From Occultella gossypii (GTDB lineage Bacteria > Actinomycetota > Actinomycetes > Actinomycetales > Beutenbergiaceae), in the NCBI RefSeq assembly GCF_019947135.1, contig NZ_JAGSHT010000002.1, forward strand, positions 415,672-479,671: 64,000 bases of DNA, read 5' to 3'. The first letter of the stretch is position 1; each line of letters opens with the position of its first letter. The notes beneath the pieces are model-generated. The model was not told the origin of the DNA and made no database searches. It was given only the letters and a program-made list of their open reading frames with translations. The position numbers and the translations under genes were made by a program. Positions 26,549-41,758 of the stretch are shown one piece after another.

Positions 26549-27451
26549 CTACCCGGCGACGGCGTGCCGCAGTTCCGCGTTGATCGCCTGCGCGGCCGCG
26601 AGCAGGTCGCCGGCGTCCGGCCCGGCCCGCAGGACGTCCCGGGAGCTCGACGGCAGCACCGCGCGCAGAGCGTCGGCGAACACGTCGCGGATCTGGGCCG
26701 CACCGCCGCCCTGGGCGCCCACGCCGGGCGCGAGCAGCGGGCCGCGCACGGCGCCGAGGTCCACCCCGAGGTCGCGGGCCGCGGAGCCGACGGTCGCCCC
26801 GACGACCAGCCCGACGCTGCCGAGCGGGGCACCCGCTTCGATCTCGGCGGCGTTCGCCGCGGCCGCCTGCCGCGCGATCAGCGCGGCGACCGGGACGCCG
26901 TCGGCCAGGGCGTGCTGCACCTGCGCACCCTCCGGGTTGGACGTCAGCGCGAGCACGAACACCCCGCGGCCCGTTGCCAAGGCGGCGTCGATCGCGGGCC
27001 GCAGCGTCTCGAACCCCAGGTAGGGCGAGAGCGTGACCGCGTCCCCGGCCAGTGTGGAGTCCTTGCCGAGGAAGGCGTCGGCGTAGCCGTCCATCGTGGA
27101 GCCGATGTCTCCGCGCTTGGCGTCCACCACGCACAGCAGATCGGCGGCCCGGCAGGCCGCGATCGTCTCCTCGAGGGCGGCCATGCCGGGGCTGCCGTAG
27201 CGTTCGAAGAACGCGGACTGCGGCTTCACCGCGGCGACCTGGCCGGCGAGGGCCTGGACGACCCGCAGCGAGAACTCGCGGACCCCGCGGGCGTCGTCGG
27301 GCAGACCCCACCGCTGCAGCAGACCGACGTGCGGGTCGATCCCGACGCACAGCGGACCCCGGGCCGCCATCGCCTCGCTGAGCCGGGTGCCGAACCCGGC
27401 CCCGGCGAACGCCTCGCCGGCGCCGGCGGTCGATGTCGTCATCGCACTCAT
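26549..27451 (-). CDS. pyrF: Orotidine 5'-phosphate decarboxylase, type 2
   Basis: Last step of UMP synthesis. The 300-residue length and the DAKRGDI motif (110-116) mark the type 2 branch found in actinobacteria and Myxococcus. Also visible are CVGIDPH (35-41) and AVKPQSAFFERYG. A GAGGGAG ribosome site precedes the ATG. Follows carB after about 57 bases and closes the pyr operon. Confidence 0.95.
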   Translation of the reverse strand: MSAMTTSTAGAGEAFAGAGFGTRLSEAMAARGPLCVGIDPHVGLLQRWGLPDDARGVREFSLRVVQALAGQVAAVKPQSAFFERYGSPGMAALEETIAACRAADLLCVVDAKRGDIGSTMDGYADAFLGKDSTLAGDAVTLSPYLGFETLRPAIDAALATGRGVFVLALTSNPEGAQVQHALADGVPVAALIARQAAAANAAEIEAGAPLGSVGLVVGATVGSAARDLGVDLGAVRGPLLAPGVGAQGGGAAQIRDVFADALRAVLPSSSRDVLRAGPDAGDLLAAAQAINAELRHAVAG

Positions 27452-27508
27452 GTCCGCTCCCTCGTTCCCTGGTGGCTATTGTGCCGGTCGCCCTCCGATG
27501 TGGCCCGG

Positions 27509-30834
<3,326 letters not shown>

Positions 30835-30835
<1 letters not shown>

Positions 30836-32067
30836 CAGTTGGCGTCCTTCTGGGTGTTGGCGGTGGCGTCGTCGGTGATCAGGTCGACGAACCGGTCGAA
30901 CAGGTAGGCGGCGTCGTGCGGCCCGGCCGCTGCCTCCGGGTGGTACTGGACGGAGAACGCGGGGATGTCGAGGCACTGCAGGCCCTCCACCACGTTGTCG
31001 TTCAGCCCGATGTGGGAGACGATCACGCGCCCGTAGCGGCCGCCGTCGTGCGGGGCGATCGACTCGCCGTCGATCGGCGCGTCGACGGCGAACCCGTGGT
31101 TGTGGGAGGTGATCTCGACCTTGCCGGTGGTGACGTCCTTGACGGGCTGGTTCAGACCGCGATGGCCGTACCTGAGCTTGTAGGTGCCGTACCCGAGGGC
31201 CCGGCCGAGGATCTGGTTGCCGAAGCAGATCCCGAAGTACGGAAGGCCGGCGTCGAGGACCTCACGCAGCAGAGCCACCTCGTGCACGGAGGCCTCGGGG
31301 TCACCGGGGCCGTTCGAGAAGAACACCCCGTCCGGGTTCAGCGCGGTGAGGTCGTCGATCGTGCTGCGCGAGGGCACCACGTGCACCCGCACGCCCCGCT
31401 CGGACAGCCGTTGCGGGGTCATCGCCTTGATGCCCAGGTCGACGGCCACGACCGTGGCGAGCGGCTCCCGGCCGGCGAACTCGCCGGCGGGCTCCACCAC
31501 ATAGGGCTCAGGGGTGCTCACTTCGCGGGCGAGGTCCGCACCGGCCATCTGCGGGCTGGCCTGGACCTGGGCGAGCAGCTCGGCCTCCCCGTGGGTCCCG
31601 GGCAGGCTCGGCAGCGCGTCGCCGGAGAAGATCCCGGCGCGCATCACGCCCTCCTCGCGCAGGCGACGGGTCAGGGCGCGGGTGTCCACGTCGCTGATCG
31701 AGACGATGCCCTGGGCGGCCAGCTCGTCCTCGAGCTCGCGGCGCGAGCGCCAGCTGGACGCCCGGCGGGCCCGGTCCCGCACGACGAAGCCGGCGACCCA
31801 GATCTTCAGGGACTCCGGGTCCTCGTCGTTCACGCCGGTGTTGCCGATGTGCGGGGCCGTCATGACGACGATCTGGCGGTGGTAGGAGGGGTCGGTGAGG
31901 GTCTCCTGGTAACCGGTCATCCCGGTCGAGAAGACGATCTCGCCGAACGTGACGCCCCGCGCGCCGTAGGCACGCCCGCGTATGACGGTGCCGTCCTCGA
32001 GGACGAGCAGGGCGGTGTCCGCCGCCCGCTGGCCGACGGTCTGCGCGGCGCTCTCGCTGGACGTCAT
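30835..32067 (-). CDS. carA: Carbamoyl-phosphate synthase small subunit
   Basis: Glutamine amidotransferase subunit feeding ammonia to CarB. The 410 residues start [26 protein letters not shown]; the ATG at 32067 has GAGGTG upstream. The N-terminal domain has [21 protein letters not shown]. The class I glutaminase domain has SNGPGDPE, the nucleophile Cys in YFGICFGNQ and His/Glu in SVQYHPEA. Upstream in-frame codons belong to the shadow of pyrC. Confidence 0.98.
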
Positions 32068-32102
32068 AAGTTTCACCTCGGGGTTCGTTTGCTGCTGGGG
32101 AC

Positions 32103-33439
32103 TCACGCGCGCACGTCCGTTCGCGCTCGGGGTTCGCCGTCGAGGACGGTGGCCCGGCCGCGCCAGAACGTGGCGATCACGCGGGCCGGGAGCTCGTCGG
32201 AGGCGAACGGGGTGTTCTCGCTGGCAGTGCGCAGCGCCGCCGGGTCGACGGTCCAGGTGGCGTCGGGGTCCACCAGGACGAGGTTCGCGGGCTCGCCGAC
32301 CTCGAGGGGCCGGCCCTGCTCCGCGACGCGGCCGATGGCCGCGGGGGTGGTCGACATGGTCCGGGCCACGTCCGCCCAGTCGAAGTCGTACTCCGGGTTG
32401 TCCACCATCGCGGCGACCACCACGGACAGCGCGGTCTCCAGCCCGGTCATGCCCATGGCGGCGGCGGCGAACTCGCAGTCCTTGTCCTCGTCCGGGTGCG
32501 GCGCGTGGTCGGTGGCGACGATGTCGATGGTGCCGTCGGCCAGGCCGGCCCGTACGGCGGCGACGTCGGCGGCCGTGCGCAGCGGTGGGTTCACCTTGAA
32601 CTGCGGGTCGTAGCCGCGGACCGCTTCGTCGGTGAGGATCAGGTGGTGCGGGGTGACCTCGGCAGTCACGTCGATCCCGCGGGCCTTCGCCCAGCGGACG
32701 ATGTCCACCGAGCCCGCCGTGGACAGGTGGCAGATGTGTACGCGGGAGCCGACGTGCTCGGCGAGCAGGACGTCCCGGGCGACGATCGCCTCCTCCGCGA
32801 CGGCCGGCCACCCGGTCAGCCCCAGCTCGGCCGAGACGACGCCCTCGTGCATGAGCGCACCCTGGGTCAGGCGCGGCTCCTGCGCGTGCTGGGCGACGAC
32901 GCCGTCGAACGCCTTGACGTACTCCAGCGCCCGGCGCATCAGGACCGGGTCGTCGACGCACTTGCCGTCGTCGGAGAACACCCGCACGGCCGCGGCGGAA
33001 TCGGCCATCGCGCCGAGTTCGGCGAGCTGCTCCCCCCGCAGGCCCACGGTCACGGCACCCACCGGGCGCACCTGCGCCCAGCCGGCGTCCTCGCCGAGCC
33101 GCCAGACCTGTTCCACGACGCCGGCGGTGTCCGCCACGGGGTCGGTGTTCGCCATCGCGTGCACGCAGGTGAACCCCCCGACGGCGGCGGCGCGGGTCCC
33201 GGAGGCGACGGTCTCGGCGTCCTCGCGGCCGGGTTCGCGCAGGTGCGTGTGCAGGTCGACGAGGCCCGGCAGCGCGATGAGGGTGCTCGCGTCGATCTCG
33301 ACGACGTCCACGCCGTCGGCGCGGGCCGTGGTCGCGGCGTCGGCCGCGTCGGCACCCAGGGCGGCGATCACGCCGTCGGCCAGGTAGAGGTCGGAGCGCT
33401 CACCCCCAAGCACGGATGCGGCACGGATCAGGTAGGTGG

Positions 33440-33443
<4 letters not shown>
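32103..33443 (-). CDS. pyrC: Dihydroorotase
   Basis: Zinc enzyme closing carbamoyl aspartate to dihydroorotate. The ATG at 33443 overlaps the pyrB stop (ATGA) and gives 446 residues, the length of the type I/class AllB-like bacterial enzymes. Metal ligands are seen in [13 protein letters not shown], the histidines of [11 protein letters not shown] and [10 protein letters not shown], and the Asp of VATDHAPH. Confidence 0.97.
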
Positions 33444-35025
<1,582 letters not shown>

Positions 35026-35150
35026 ACGTCAACATGCCTCGGCCACCATACCGCCACCGGCGACCCGCTCAGCACCGGGCCGCACCGGCGCACCCGGGGT
35101 GAGCGACGCCGTCGGGCCTCGGACGGGCCCTTGCTGAGCCGCGGTCGAAC

Positions 35151-35618
35151 TCAGATCGGCCAGTCCTGCTCCGGCAACGGCTTCGGGCAGGTGACGTTCA
35201 GCGCGTTGAACGTCTGGATCACGGCCGCGGCCCAGATCACGACGGACAACTGGTCGTCGGTGAACACCTCGGCGGCCGCCGCGTAGATCTCGTCCGGCAC
35301 GTGCTGGGTGAGGGCGAGCCGGCTCATCGACTCGGCCAGATCCAGCGCCGCGCGCTCGGCGGGCGTGAAGAGCAGGGTCTCCCGCCAGGTCGGCAGAACC
35401 GCAAGCTGACGGGCGGTGACGCCCGCCGAGAGGGCGTCCTTCGCATGCATGTCCGTACAGAACGCGCATCCGTTGATCTGGGAGGCGCGCACCTTCACGA
35501 GTTCGACGACGGCGTGGTCGAGGTCGGCGTCGCGCCGGGCGGCCTCGACCTCCCGGTTGAGCGTGAGGAGGCGCCGGTAGACGTCGGGCAACTGGTCCGC
35601 GACTGAGATTCGGTTCAC
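35151..35618 (-). CDS. Carboxymuconolactone decarboxylase / AhpD-like protein
   Basis: AhpD-like fold alkylhydroperoxidase family. From the GTG at 35618 the product has 155 residues, with the redox signature CAFCTDMH (Cys51, Cys54, His58) in RASQINGCAFCTDMHAKDA. The two cysteines suggest peroxide or thiol redox activity; the partner is unknown. The frame is open to an ATG at 35666, but the extra residues (MDGIWPMGRVELAWGR) do not look like the family. Lies between pyrR and a flavin/F420-type reductase gene. Confidence 0.82.
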   Translation of the reverse strand: MNRISVADQLPDVYRRLLTLNREVEAARRDADLDHAVVELVKVRASQINGCAFCTDMHAKDALSAGVTARQLAVLPTWRETLLFTPAERAALDLAESMSRLALTQHVPDEIYAAAAEVFTDDQLSVVIWAAAVIQTFNALNVTCPKPLPEQDWPI

Positions 35619-35693
35619 GCGACCCCACGCTAGTTCGACGCGCCCCATCGGCCAGATCCCGTCCACCCACCGAGCCGCGCGGGGTCGCCCGGC

Positions 35694-36143
35694 TCAGGCG
35701 TGCGGCGTCGGTGCGGGTGTGAGCAGGAACACGGGGATCAGCCGCTCGGTCCTGCGCTGGTAGCTCGCGTAGTTGTCGAATGCCGCCACGGCGCGCGTCC
35801 ACCAGGCCTCGCGCTCGGGCCCGGAGAGCTCGCGGGCGACCATGTCCCACTTCTCGGGCCCGTCCTGGAGCTCCACCCGCGGGTCGGCGAGCAGGTTGTG
35901 GTACCAGACCGGGTTCTTCACCGCTCCGCCCAACGACGCGACGGCGAGGTACTCGCCGTCGTGCTCGACGCGCATCAGCGGGACCTTGCGGAGCTTGCCG
36001 GACCGGGCGCCGAGGGTGGTGAGGATCACGACCGGCTTTCCACCGAGGGTGATGCCCTTCGTGCCGTGGGAGGACTCGTAGGCGGCCACCTGCTTGGCGG
36101 ACCGGTCGCTGGGGCTGGGCGCGTACTCACCGTTGAGGGGCAT
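35694..36143 (-). CDS. Deazaflavin (F420)-dependent nitroreductase-like protein
   Basis: 149-residue split beta-barrel protein of the DUF385/Ddn family, which use F420 or FMN. Visible are [36 protein letters not shown] and [15 protein letters not shown], typical of the family, where Gly-Lys-Arg residues bind the cofactor phosphate. Substrate unknown; a link to quinone or redox-stress reduction is inferred from the family. Starts 2 bases after the nusB stop, so it is probably cotranscribed with efp-nusB. Confidence 0.85.
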   Translation of the reverse strand: MPLNGEYAPSPSDRSAKQVAAYESSHGTKGITLGGKPVVILTTLGARSGKLRKVPLMRVEHDGEYLAVASLGGAVKNPVWYHNLLADPRVELQDGPEKWDMVARELSGPEREAWWTRAVAAFDNYASYQRRTERLIPVFLLTPAPTPHA

Positions 36144-36145
36144 GA

Positions 36146-36595
36146 TCAGTCCAGGAGGTCCGAGCCGTACTGCGCGATCCGGCCGAGCAGGCCGTTGATG
36201 AAGGGCGGGGAATCGTCGGTGGACAACGCCCGGGCGAGCTCGAGCGCCTCGTCGATCGCGACGGCGTCGGGCACCTCGTCGTTGAAGAGGATCTCCCACG
36301 TGGACAGCCGCAGGATGGCGCGGTCCACCGCGGGCATCCGTGCGAGCGTCCAGCCCTGGGAGAACGTGGACAGGATCTCGTCGATCCGGGCCACGTGCTC
36401 GCTGACGCCCTCGACGATCTGCACCGAGTACTCGGGCAGCGCGGCCTGGGTGCCGGGCTCGAGGATGCGGTCCGCGAGCAGGCCCATCAGGGTCGGGGCG
36501 GAGCCCCCCTCGGTCGCGGCGGCACCCAGTGCCCGTTGGTCGGCCTCATAGAGCACATCGAGCGCCCGTTTGCGTGCCTTGCTGCGTGCCGCCAC
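36146..36595 (-). CDS. nusB: Transcription antitermination factor NusB
   Basis: RNA-binding protein of the rRNA antitermination complex, acting with NusE/S10 at boxA. 149 residues, all helical, with [19 protein letters not shown] at the start, [16 protein letters not shown] and [13 protein letters not shown] near the end. GTG start overlapping the efp stop (TAGTG). Confidence 0.96.
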   Translation of the reverse strand: MAARSKARKRALDVLYEADQRALGAAATEGGSAPTLMGLLADRILEPGTQAALPEYSVQIVEGVSEHVARIDEILSTFSQGWTLARMPAVDRAILRLSTWEILFNDEVPDAVAIDEALELARALSTDDSPPFINGLLGRIAQYGSDLLD

Positions 36596-37158
36596 TAGTC
36601 GTTGACGCGGCCCAGGTAGTCACCGCTGCGGGTGTCGACCTTGACCTTCGTGCCGGTCTCGAGGAAGAGCGGCACCTGGATCTGATAACCGGTCTGGATC
36701 GTGGCGGGCTTCGTACCGGCCGAGGAGCGGTCGCCCTGCAGGCCCGGCTCGGTGTAGGTGATCTCCATCACGACGGACGCGGGCAGCTCGACGTACAGCG
36801 GGACGCCCTCGTGCAGCGCCACGATGACCTCCTGGCCCTCGAGCATGAAGTTCGCGGCGGTGTCCACGGTCTCGGCCGACACGGTGATCTGCTCGTAGTC
36901 GCTGGTGTCCATGAAGACGAAGTCCTCGCCCTCCTGGTACAGGTACTGCATGTCGCGCTTGTCGACGTTCGCCGTCTCCACCTTGACGCCGGCGTTGAAC
37001 GTCTTCGCGACCACCTTGCCGTTGGTGACGCCCTTGAGCTTCGTGCGCACGAACGCCGGGCCCTTGCCGGGCTTGACGTGCTGGAACTCCACCACGGACC
37101 AGAGCTGGCCGTCGATGTTGAGAACCAAGCCGTTCTTGAGGTCGTTCGTCGATGCCAC
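36595..37158 (-). CDS. efp: Elongation factor P
   Basis: Relieves ribosome stalling at polyproline. The GTG at 37158, preceded by GAAGGA, gives 187 residues with three beta-barrel domains. The tip loop reads KPGKGPAF with Lys32 at the position that contacts the peptidyl-transferase centre. The C-terminus has the conserved [24 protein letters not shown]. The upstream in-frame extension is a shadow of the antisense strand. Confidence 0.97.
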   Translation of the reverse strand: MASTNDLKNGLVLNIDGQLWSVVEFQHVKPGKGPAFVRTKLKGVTNGKVVAKTFNAGVKVETANVDKRDMQYLYQEGEDFVFMDTSDYEQITVSAETVDTAANFMLEGQEVIVALHEGVPLYVELPASVVMEITYTEPGLQGDRSSAGTKPATIQTGYQIQVPLFLETGTKVKVDTRSGDYLGRVND

Positions 37159-37195
37159 AGGCGTTCCTTCGTTGTCTATCGGGACGGGCCGGGAG

Positions 37196-37220
37196 CCCGT
37201 GCTCGCATGCGAGCGGCGGG
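37196..37220 (-). terminator. Hairpin between the small membrane gene and efp
   Basis: GCTCG-CATG-CGAGC inner stem (within a 14-base palindrome at 37201-37214) extended by CCCG with CGGG. No T-run follows. It may end the satD-membrane protein transcript or form part of the efp leader. Confidence 0.4.
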
Positions 37221-37252
37221 TCTCGGGCCGGGAGGATGAAAAGGTGCGGCCC

Positions 37253-37666
37253 TCAGGGTAACGCGCCGAGGGCAGCCACCGCTGCCACGCCGATCGTGCC
37301 GGCCCACAGGTAGGACGCCAGCGTGCCGATGATGAACCGCTCGGAGACCCCCGAGCTGCCGTGGATCTCCGGGAACCGGCCGAGACCCTTGACCGCCACG
37401 ACCACGGCGATGGCGGCCGGATAGCCGACCAGGATCGAACCGGTGATGGCCAGGCGCTCGAGGACGCCGATCCAGGCGCCGCCGCGCAGTTGCTCGGCGG
37501 CGGGGTCGGGCCGGGGCTCGCCCGTCGGGTCACCGGCTCGTTCGGCGGCCTCCTCGCGGTGCTTGCGGCTCGCCAGGCGCAGGATCCAGGCCGTGATGGG
37601 GCCACCGGCGCCCGCCGAGATGATAAGGGCGGCCGCGGCGATCTCGATGGTGAGGACCAGGTTCAC
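37253..37666 (-). CDS. Membrane protein linked to a SatD-type regulator
   Basis: 137 residues with three membrane helices (about 4-30, 68-90, 110-134) and a charged, Pro/Glu-rich loop between the first two ([22 protein letters not shown]). I do not recognise a characterised family. It begins 7 bases after satD, so the two are one transcript under the twin operators upstream of satD. That pairing suggests the regulator controls this membrane protein, but the role is unknown. Confidence 0.75.
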   Translation of the reverse strand: MNLVLTIEIAAAALIISAGAGGPITAWILRLASRKHREEAAERAGDPTGEPRPDPAAEQLRGGAWIGVLERLAITGSILVGYPAAIAVVVAVKGLGRFPEIHGSSGVSERFIIGTLASYLWAGTIGVAAVAALGALP

Positions 37667-37673
37667 CGCGCCA

Positions 37674-38303
37674 TCATGTCGTGACCTGGTCCAGGTCGGC
37701 CAGCAGGCGCTCCGCGAGCGGGCGGACCCGGTCCTGGACGGTCCACATCGCCGCGTCGAGTCGCTGGCTCACGGCCTGGGGTGTGATCCCGAGCCTGACG
37801 GCTGCCTCCTTCGCGGTCCCGACGCCGTCGACCAGCAGGTCGACCACCTCCCAGCCGCGCTCGGTGCGGCGACGGACCACGGCGGCGAGCAGCTGCAGCA
37901 GCGCCTCCGCCTCGTCGGCGGCCGGGCTCGGCCCGTCCGCGGCGACGAGGGCGAGCGGCACCGGCACCGACTTGCCCTTGGCACGCTCGACGGCGTCGCG
38001 GGCACGCACGAACGCCGCACCCGAGGAGGCCCGGGCGGTCGCGGCCAGCGGCGTGTCGACGGCGCCGATGCCCACCCCCACGCTCCACTCGGTCCGCCGT
38101 TGCAGGTACAGCGCGAGGTCGAGGGTGGTCGCCGCGGTCCTGATCACGCCCTGGATCTCGTCCCCCACCGTGCGCTCGAACGGCAGGGCCAGGTCCGCGC
38201 CGAGACCGCGGGCTCCGATGTGGGCGGCGAGCCCGCTCAGTGCGGCGTCGACGCGGTCCCCGCGTCGCCGGGAGGCGTCTTGGTCCACGGTGAGTACGAA
38301 CAT
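37674..38303 (-). CDS. SatD-family protein with C-terminal helix-turn-helix
   Basis: 209 residues. The main part resembles the SatD family (VDQDASRRRGDRV, RTVGDEIQGVIRTA, WSVGVGIGAV), which has a nucleotide-cyclase-like look but no proven activity. Residues about 163-184 form a helix-turn-helix (TAKEAAVRLGITPQAVSQRL), implying DNA binding. The ATG at 38303 has TAGCCT 6 bases upstream and TTGATA 17 bases before that; it should be leaderless. Two matching palindromes cover the promoter, so autoregulation is likely. Confidence 0.8.
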   Translation of the reverse strand: MFVLTVDQDASRRRGDRVDAALSGLAAHIGARGLGADLALPFERTVGDEIQGVIRTAATTLDLALYLQRRTEWSVGVGIGAVDTPLAATARASSGAAFVRARDAVERAKGKSVPVPLALVAADGPSPAADEAEALLQLLAAVVRRRTERGWEVVDLLVDGVGTAKEAAVRLGITPQAVSQRLDAAMWTVQDRVRPLAERLLADLDQVTT

Positions 38304-38309
38304 GTGACA

Positions 38310-38338
38310 AGGCTACAACCTTGATTGCCTACTATCAA
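38310..38338 (-). promoter_or_regulatory. Promoter of the satD transcript
   Basis: TTGATA (-35, 38338-38333), 17-base spacer, TAGCCT (-10, 38315-38310), then 6 bases to the ATG. The -35 box lies inside operator 1. Confidence 0.65.
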
Positions 38339-38340
38339 GG
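38319..38340. promoter_or_regulatory. satD operator 1
   Basis: Perfect inverted repeat CCTTGAT-N8-ATCAAGG covering the -35 box and most of the spacer. Shares the CTTGAT-N8-ATCAAG core with operator 2; the centres are 28 bases apart. Confidence 0.7.
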
Positions 38341-38345
38341 CCAGG

Positions 38346-38369
38346 GGCTTGATTAGAGAGGATCAAGCC
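38346..38369. promoter_or_regulatory. satD operator 2
   Basis: Perfect inverted repeat GGCTTGAT-N8-ATCAAGCC, upstream of the promoter and overlapping the aroQ stop codon. The spacers of the two operators differ, so the shared arms are unlikely to be a simple duplication. Confidence 0.7.
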
Positions 38370-38800
38370 TGAGCGAGTGCCGACAGGGCGAGCCGGTAGG
38401 AGTCGGTCCCGAAGCCGGCCACGGTGCCGGTGGCGACGCCGCCGATCACGCTGTTGTGCCGGAACCGCTCCCGGGTGGCCGGGTTCGTCAGGTGCACCTC
38501 GATCAGCCGGAGGCCGGACGTGGTCACCTGGGCGGCCGCGTCCCGCAGCGCATAGGAGTAGTGCGTGAAAGCGGCCGGGTTGAGCACCACGTCGCGACGC
38601 GCGTCCACCGCCTCGTGCAGCCAGTGCACGAGCTCGGCCTCGTCGTCGCTCTGGCGCACCTCGGCGGACAGGCCGAGGGCGGCGGCCCACCCGGCTATCG
38701 CCGCGGTGAGTCCGGCGTGGTCGAGGGCGCCGTAGACGTCGGGCTCGCGGGAGCCGAGCCGGCCGAGGTTCGGGCCGTTCAGGACGAGGACACTGGTCAC
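38363..38800 (-). CDS. aroQ: 3-dehydroquinate dehydratase, type II
   Basis: Third step of the shikimate pathway. The 145-residue product has the type II signature [20 protein letters not shown] with catalytic Tyr23, then [15 protein letters not shown] and the substrate-binding IEVHLTNP. The GTG start overlaps the aroB stop by 4 bases. The stop codon lies in satD operator 2. Confidence 0.96.
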   Translation of the reverse strand: MTSVLVLNGPNLGRLGSREPDVYGALDHAGLTAAIAGWAAALGLSAEVRQSDDEAELVHWLHEAVDARRDVVLNPAAFTHYSYALRDAAAQVTTSGLRLIEVHLTNPATRERFRHNSVIGGVATGTVAGFGTDSYRLALSALAQA

Positions 38801-39951
38801 AGGAACTCCGGGGGGTCATCGGTGGACGTGGCGGGTCGCGCGGTCTCCTCCGGCTGCGGCACCGGCAGCGCGGGCTCGGTGCTGACGGCGACGTAGGCGG
38901 CCAGAAGCAGGTCCTCGGAGGGCCCCTCGAGCCGGGTCGGGGACGCCGGCCCGTCGAGGATCACGAACCGCAGCGTCGCCCCCCGGGTCTTCTTGTCCCG
39001 GCGCATCGCGGTCAGCAGGTCGTCCCAGCTCCCCGCCGGGTAGCTGGTGGGCAGGCCGAGCGAGGTGAGGATCCGGCGGTGCCGGTCGACGACGCCGGCC
39101 TCCAGGTGCCCGGCGAGGTGGGCCAGTTCCGCGGCGAACACCAGGCCGACCGAGACGGCCTCCCCGTGCCGCCAGCGGAAGTGCTCGTGGTGTTCGATCG
39201 CGTGACCGAACGTGTGCCCGTAGTTGAGGATCTCGCGCAGGTCGGCCTCGCGCAGGTCCGCGGAGACCACGCGCGCCTTCGTGGCGACCGCGCGTTCCAC
39301 GAGCTCGCGCAGCACCGGTGCGGACGGGTCCCGGGCGGCGTCCGGATCGGCCTCCACCAGCTCGAGGATCCGGGGGTCGTCGATGAACCCGCACTTGACC
39401 ACCTCGGCCAGCCCGGCGGCCAGGTCCGCAGCGGGCAGTGTCTCGAGGGTGTCGAGGTCGCACAGCACACCGACGGGCGAGTGGAACGCGCCGACGAGGT
39501 TCTTGCCCTCGGCGGTGTTGATCCCGGTCTTGCCACCCACGGCCGCGTCGACCATCCCCAACAGGGTGGTGGGCACCTGGATCACGCGGACCCCGCGCAG
39601 CCAGGTCGCAGCCACGAAGCCCGCGAGGTCGGTGGCCGCTCCCCCGCCGAGTCCGATGACGACATCGTCACGGGTGAAGCCGGCCAGGCCGAGCTGTTCC
39701 CAGCACCGGGCGGCGACGGTCGCGGTCTTCGCGTCCTCGGCGTCCGGGACCTCGCTCAGGTGCACCTCGTACCCGGCGCCGGTCAGGGCCGTCCGGATCC
39801 GCTCGGCCGAACCGGCCACGGCGCCCTGGTGGACCACGAGGACCCGGCGGGTGCCGGCCCCGATCAGGCCCGGCAGCTCGCCGGCCAGGTCGCGCCCGAT
39901 CAGGACGTCGTAGCCGCGTTCCGCAGTGACGCCGATCCGGGTGATGCTCAC
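38797..39951 (-). CDS. aroB: 3-dehydroquinate synthase
   Basis: NAD- and zinc-dependent second enzyme of the shikimate pathway. The GTG at 39951 overlaps the aroK stop (GTGA) and gives 384 residues. Visible are the NAD-binding [22 protein letters not shown], the substrate loop [11 protein letters not shown], the zinc ligands in AEVVKCGF and the HTFGHAIEH segment. A Pro-rich tail of about 25 residues extends beyond the usual end. Confidence 0.96.
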   Translation of the reverse strand: MSITRIGVTAERGYDVLIGRDLAGELPGLIGAGTRRVLVVHQGAVAGSAERIRTALTGAGYEVHLSEVPDAEDAKTATVAARCWEQLGLAGFTRDDVVIGLGGGAATDLAGFVAATWLRGVRVIQVPTTLLGMVDAAVGGKTGINTAEGKNLVGAFHSPVGVLCDLDTLETLPAADLAAGLAEVVKCGFIDDPRILELVEADPDAARDPSAPVLRELVERAVATKARVVSADLREADLREILNYGHTFGHAIEHHEHFRWRHGEAVSVGLVFAAELAHLAGHLEAGVVDRHRRILTSLGLPTSYPAGSWDDLLTAMRRDKKTRGATLRFVILDGPASPTRLEGPSEDLLLAAYVAVSTEPALPVPQPEETARPATSTDDPPEFL

Positions 39952-40469
39952 GGGGCGGACACCTCGGCCAACACGGCGTCGCGGACCTGCTCCGGGGACC
40001 TGTTGTCGGTGCTCACCTCGACCGTGGCGAGCGAGGTGTACACGGGCCGGCGAGCCTCCATCAGCAGCTGCCACTGCCGGCGCGGGCTCCCCACGAGCAG
40101 GGGGCGGTTGCCGCTCAGCCCGACCCGGGGAGACGCATGCGCCAGCGTGACGGACAGGTAGACCACCCGCCGGCCCGCCAGGGCCGCCTGGGTGCCCTCG
40201 TCGAGCACCGCTCCCCCGCCCAGGGCGAGGATGCCGTCGTGCTCAGCCAACGCCGTCGCCACCGCCGCGCGCTCCAGGGCGCGGAACGCGTCCTCGCCGT
40301 CGTCGATGAAGATGTCCGAGATGCTGCGCCCGGCGGCGGTCTCGATGTCGTGGTCGGTGTCCCGGAACGTGGTGCCCCAGGCCCGGGCGAGCAGACGGCC
40401 CACGGTGGACTTGCCGGCCCCGGGGGGCCCGATCAGGATCAGCGCCGGGCCGTTCGTCGTGTCGCTCAT
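39948..40469 (-). CDS. aroK: Shikimate kinase
   Basis: Phosphorylates shikimate at O3. 173 residues with the P-loop [16 protein letters not shown], the substrate-binding RDTDHDIE and [10 protein letters not shown], and the lid SGNRPLL. Overlaps aroC by ATGA. Confidence 0.96.
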   Translation of the reverse strand: MSDTTNGPALILIGPPGAGKSTVGRLLARAWGTTFRDTDHDIETAAGRSISDIFIDDGEDAFRALERAAVATALAEHDGILALGGGAVLDEGTQAALAGRRVVYLSVTLAHASPRVGLSGNRPLLVGSPRRQWQLLMEARRPVYTSLATVEVSTDNRSPEQVRDAVLAEVSAP

Positions 40470-41683
40470 CGCATGGTCTCCGGGATCGCCTCGAGGTAGG
40501 ACGCCACGTTCCGCGCCGTCTCGGTGATCGAGTCGCCGCCGAACTTCTCCAGCAGGGCCTCCGCGAGGACGAGCGCCACCATGGCCTCGGCGACCACGGC
40601 AGCCGGCGCCGCGGCACAGGTGTCGGAGCGCTGGTGCAGGGCGGTCGCGGACTCGCCGGTGGCGACGTCGATGGTCTCGAGGGCTCGCGGCACCGTGGAG
40701 ATCGGCTTGAGCGCCGCGCGCACGGCAAGCACCTCGCCGTTGCTCATGCCGCCCTCGACCCCGCCGGCCCGGTTCGTGCGCCGGCGCACGCGGCCGTCCG
40801 CGTCACGGGTGATCTCGTCGTGCGCGACGGAGCCGCGCCGGGCAGCGGTCCGGAACCCGTCACCGACCTCGACGCCCTTGATGGCCTGGATGCCCATCAG
40901 CGCACCGGCCAGGCGGGCGTCCAGACGGCGGTCGCTGTGCACGTAGCTGCCCAGGCCCGGGGGTAGCCCGTACGCGAGGACCTCGACCACACCGCCGAGG
41001 GTGTCCCCGGCCTTCTTCGCGTCGTCGATCTCGGCGACCATCGCGGCGGAGGTCTCGGGGTGGAAGCTGCGGATCGGGTCCGCGTCCAGGGCCGCGACGT
41101 CATCGGGACCGGGTTGCGGGGCGTCCTCGGGGGTGCCCACCGGGCCGACCGAGACCACGTGCGAGACGAGCCGGATGCCGGCGGCCTGCTCGAGCAGGGC
41201 GGCGGCAACGGTGCCGAGCGCGACCCGGGTGGCGGTCTCGCGCGCGGAGGCCCGCTCGAGGACGGGGCGGGCGTCGTCCAGGTGGTACTTCTCCATCCCG
41301 ACCAGGTCCGCGTGGCCCGGCCGGGGCGTGGTCAGCGGCTTGTTCCGCGACTTCTCGCGTGCGTCGCCGGTGCCGGCGTCGACCTCGAGCGCGCTCGCCT
41401 CGACCGGGTCGGCGGCCATCACCTGCTCCCACTTCGGCCACTCCGAGTTGCCGATCTCGATCGCGACCGGCGAGCCCATCGTGACCCCGTGCCGGACGCC
41501 ACCGAGCAGGCGCACCTCGTCCTGCTCGAACTTCATCCGGGCACCCCGGCCGTGGCCGAGGCGGCGCCGGGCGAGCGCGGCCCGGATCTGCGCACTACCG
41601 ACCGTGACACCGGCCGGCACCCCCTCGATGATCCCGACGAGCGCTTGGCCGTGTGACTCCCCGGCCGTCAACCATCTGAGCAT
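40466..41683 (-). CDS. aroC: Chorismate synthase
   Basis: FMN-dependent last step to chorismate. 405 residues starting [25 protein letters not shown], with [25 protein letters not shown] and a C-terminal [17 protein letters not shown] signature. First gene of the aroC-aroK-aroB-aroQ run; all four overlap by 4 bases. Confidence 0.97.
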   Translation of the reverse strand: MLRWLTAGESHGQALVGIIEGVPAGVTVGSAQIRAALARRRLGHGRGARMKFEQDEVRLLGGVRHGVTMGSPVAIEIGNSEWPKWEQVMAADPVEASALEVDAGTGDAREKSRNKPLTTPRPGHADLVGMEKYHLDDARPVLERASARETATRVALGTVAAALLEQAAGIRLVSHVVSVGPVGTPEDAPQPGPDDVAALDADPIRSFHPETSAAMVAEIDDAKKAGDTLGGVVEVLAYGLPPGLGSYVHSDRRLDARLAGALMGIQAIKGVEVGDGFRTAARRGSVAHDEITRDADGRVRRRTNRAGGVEGGMSNGEVLAVRAALKPISTVPRALETIDVATGESATALHQRSDTCAAAPAAVVAEAMVALVLAEALLEKFGGDSITETARNVASYLEAIPETMR

Positions 41684-41758
41684 GACCGTCAGTCTCCCAC
41701 GGACCCGGTGCCGACCCGGGCGCCGTCCGGCACGCGGGCACCGCGCCCGCCGGACGTC

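Noticed and set aside
40003..40025. TTGTCGGTG inside aroK as a PafBC promoter
   Set aside because: The 9-mer fits, but the hexamer after 8 bases is GACCGT, not TANNNT, and it lies inside a coding region on the opposite strand.
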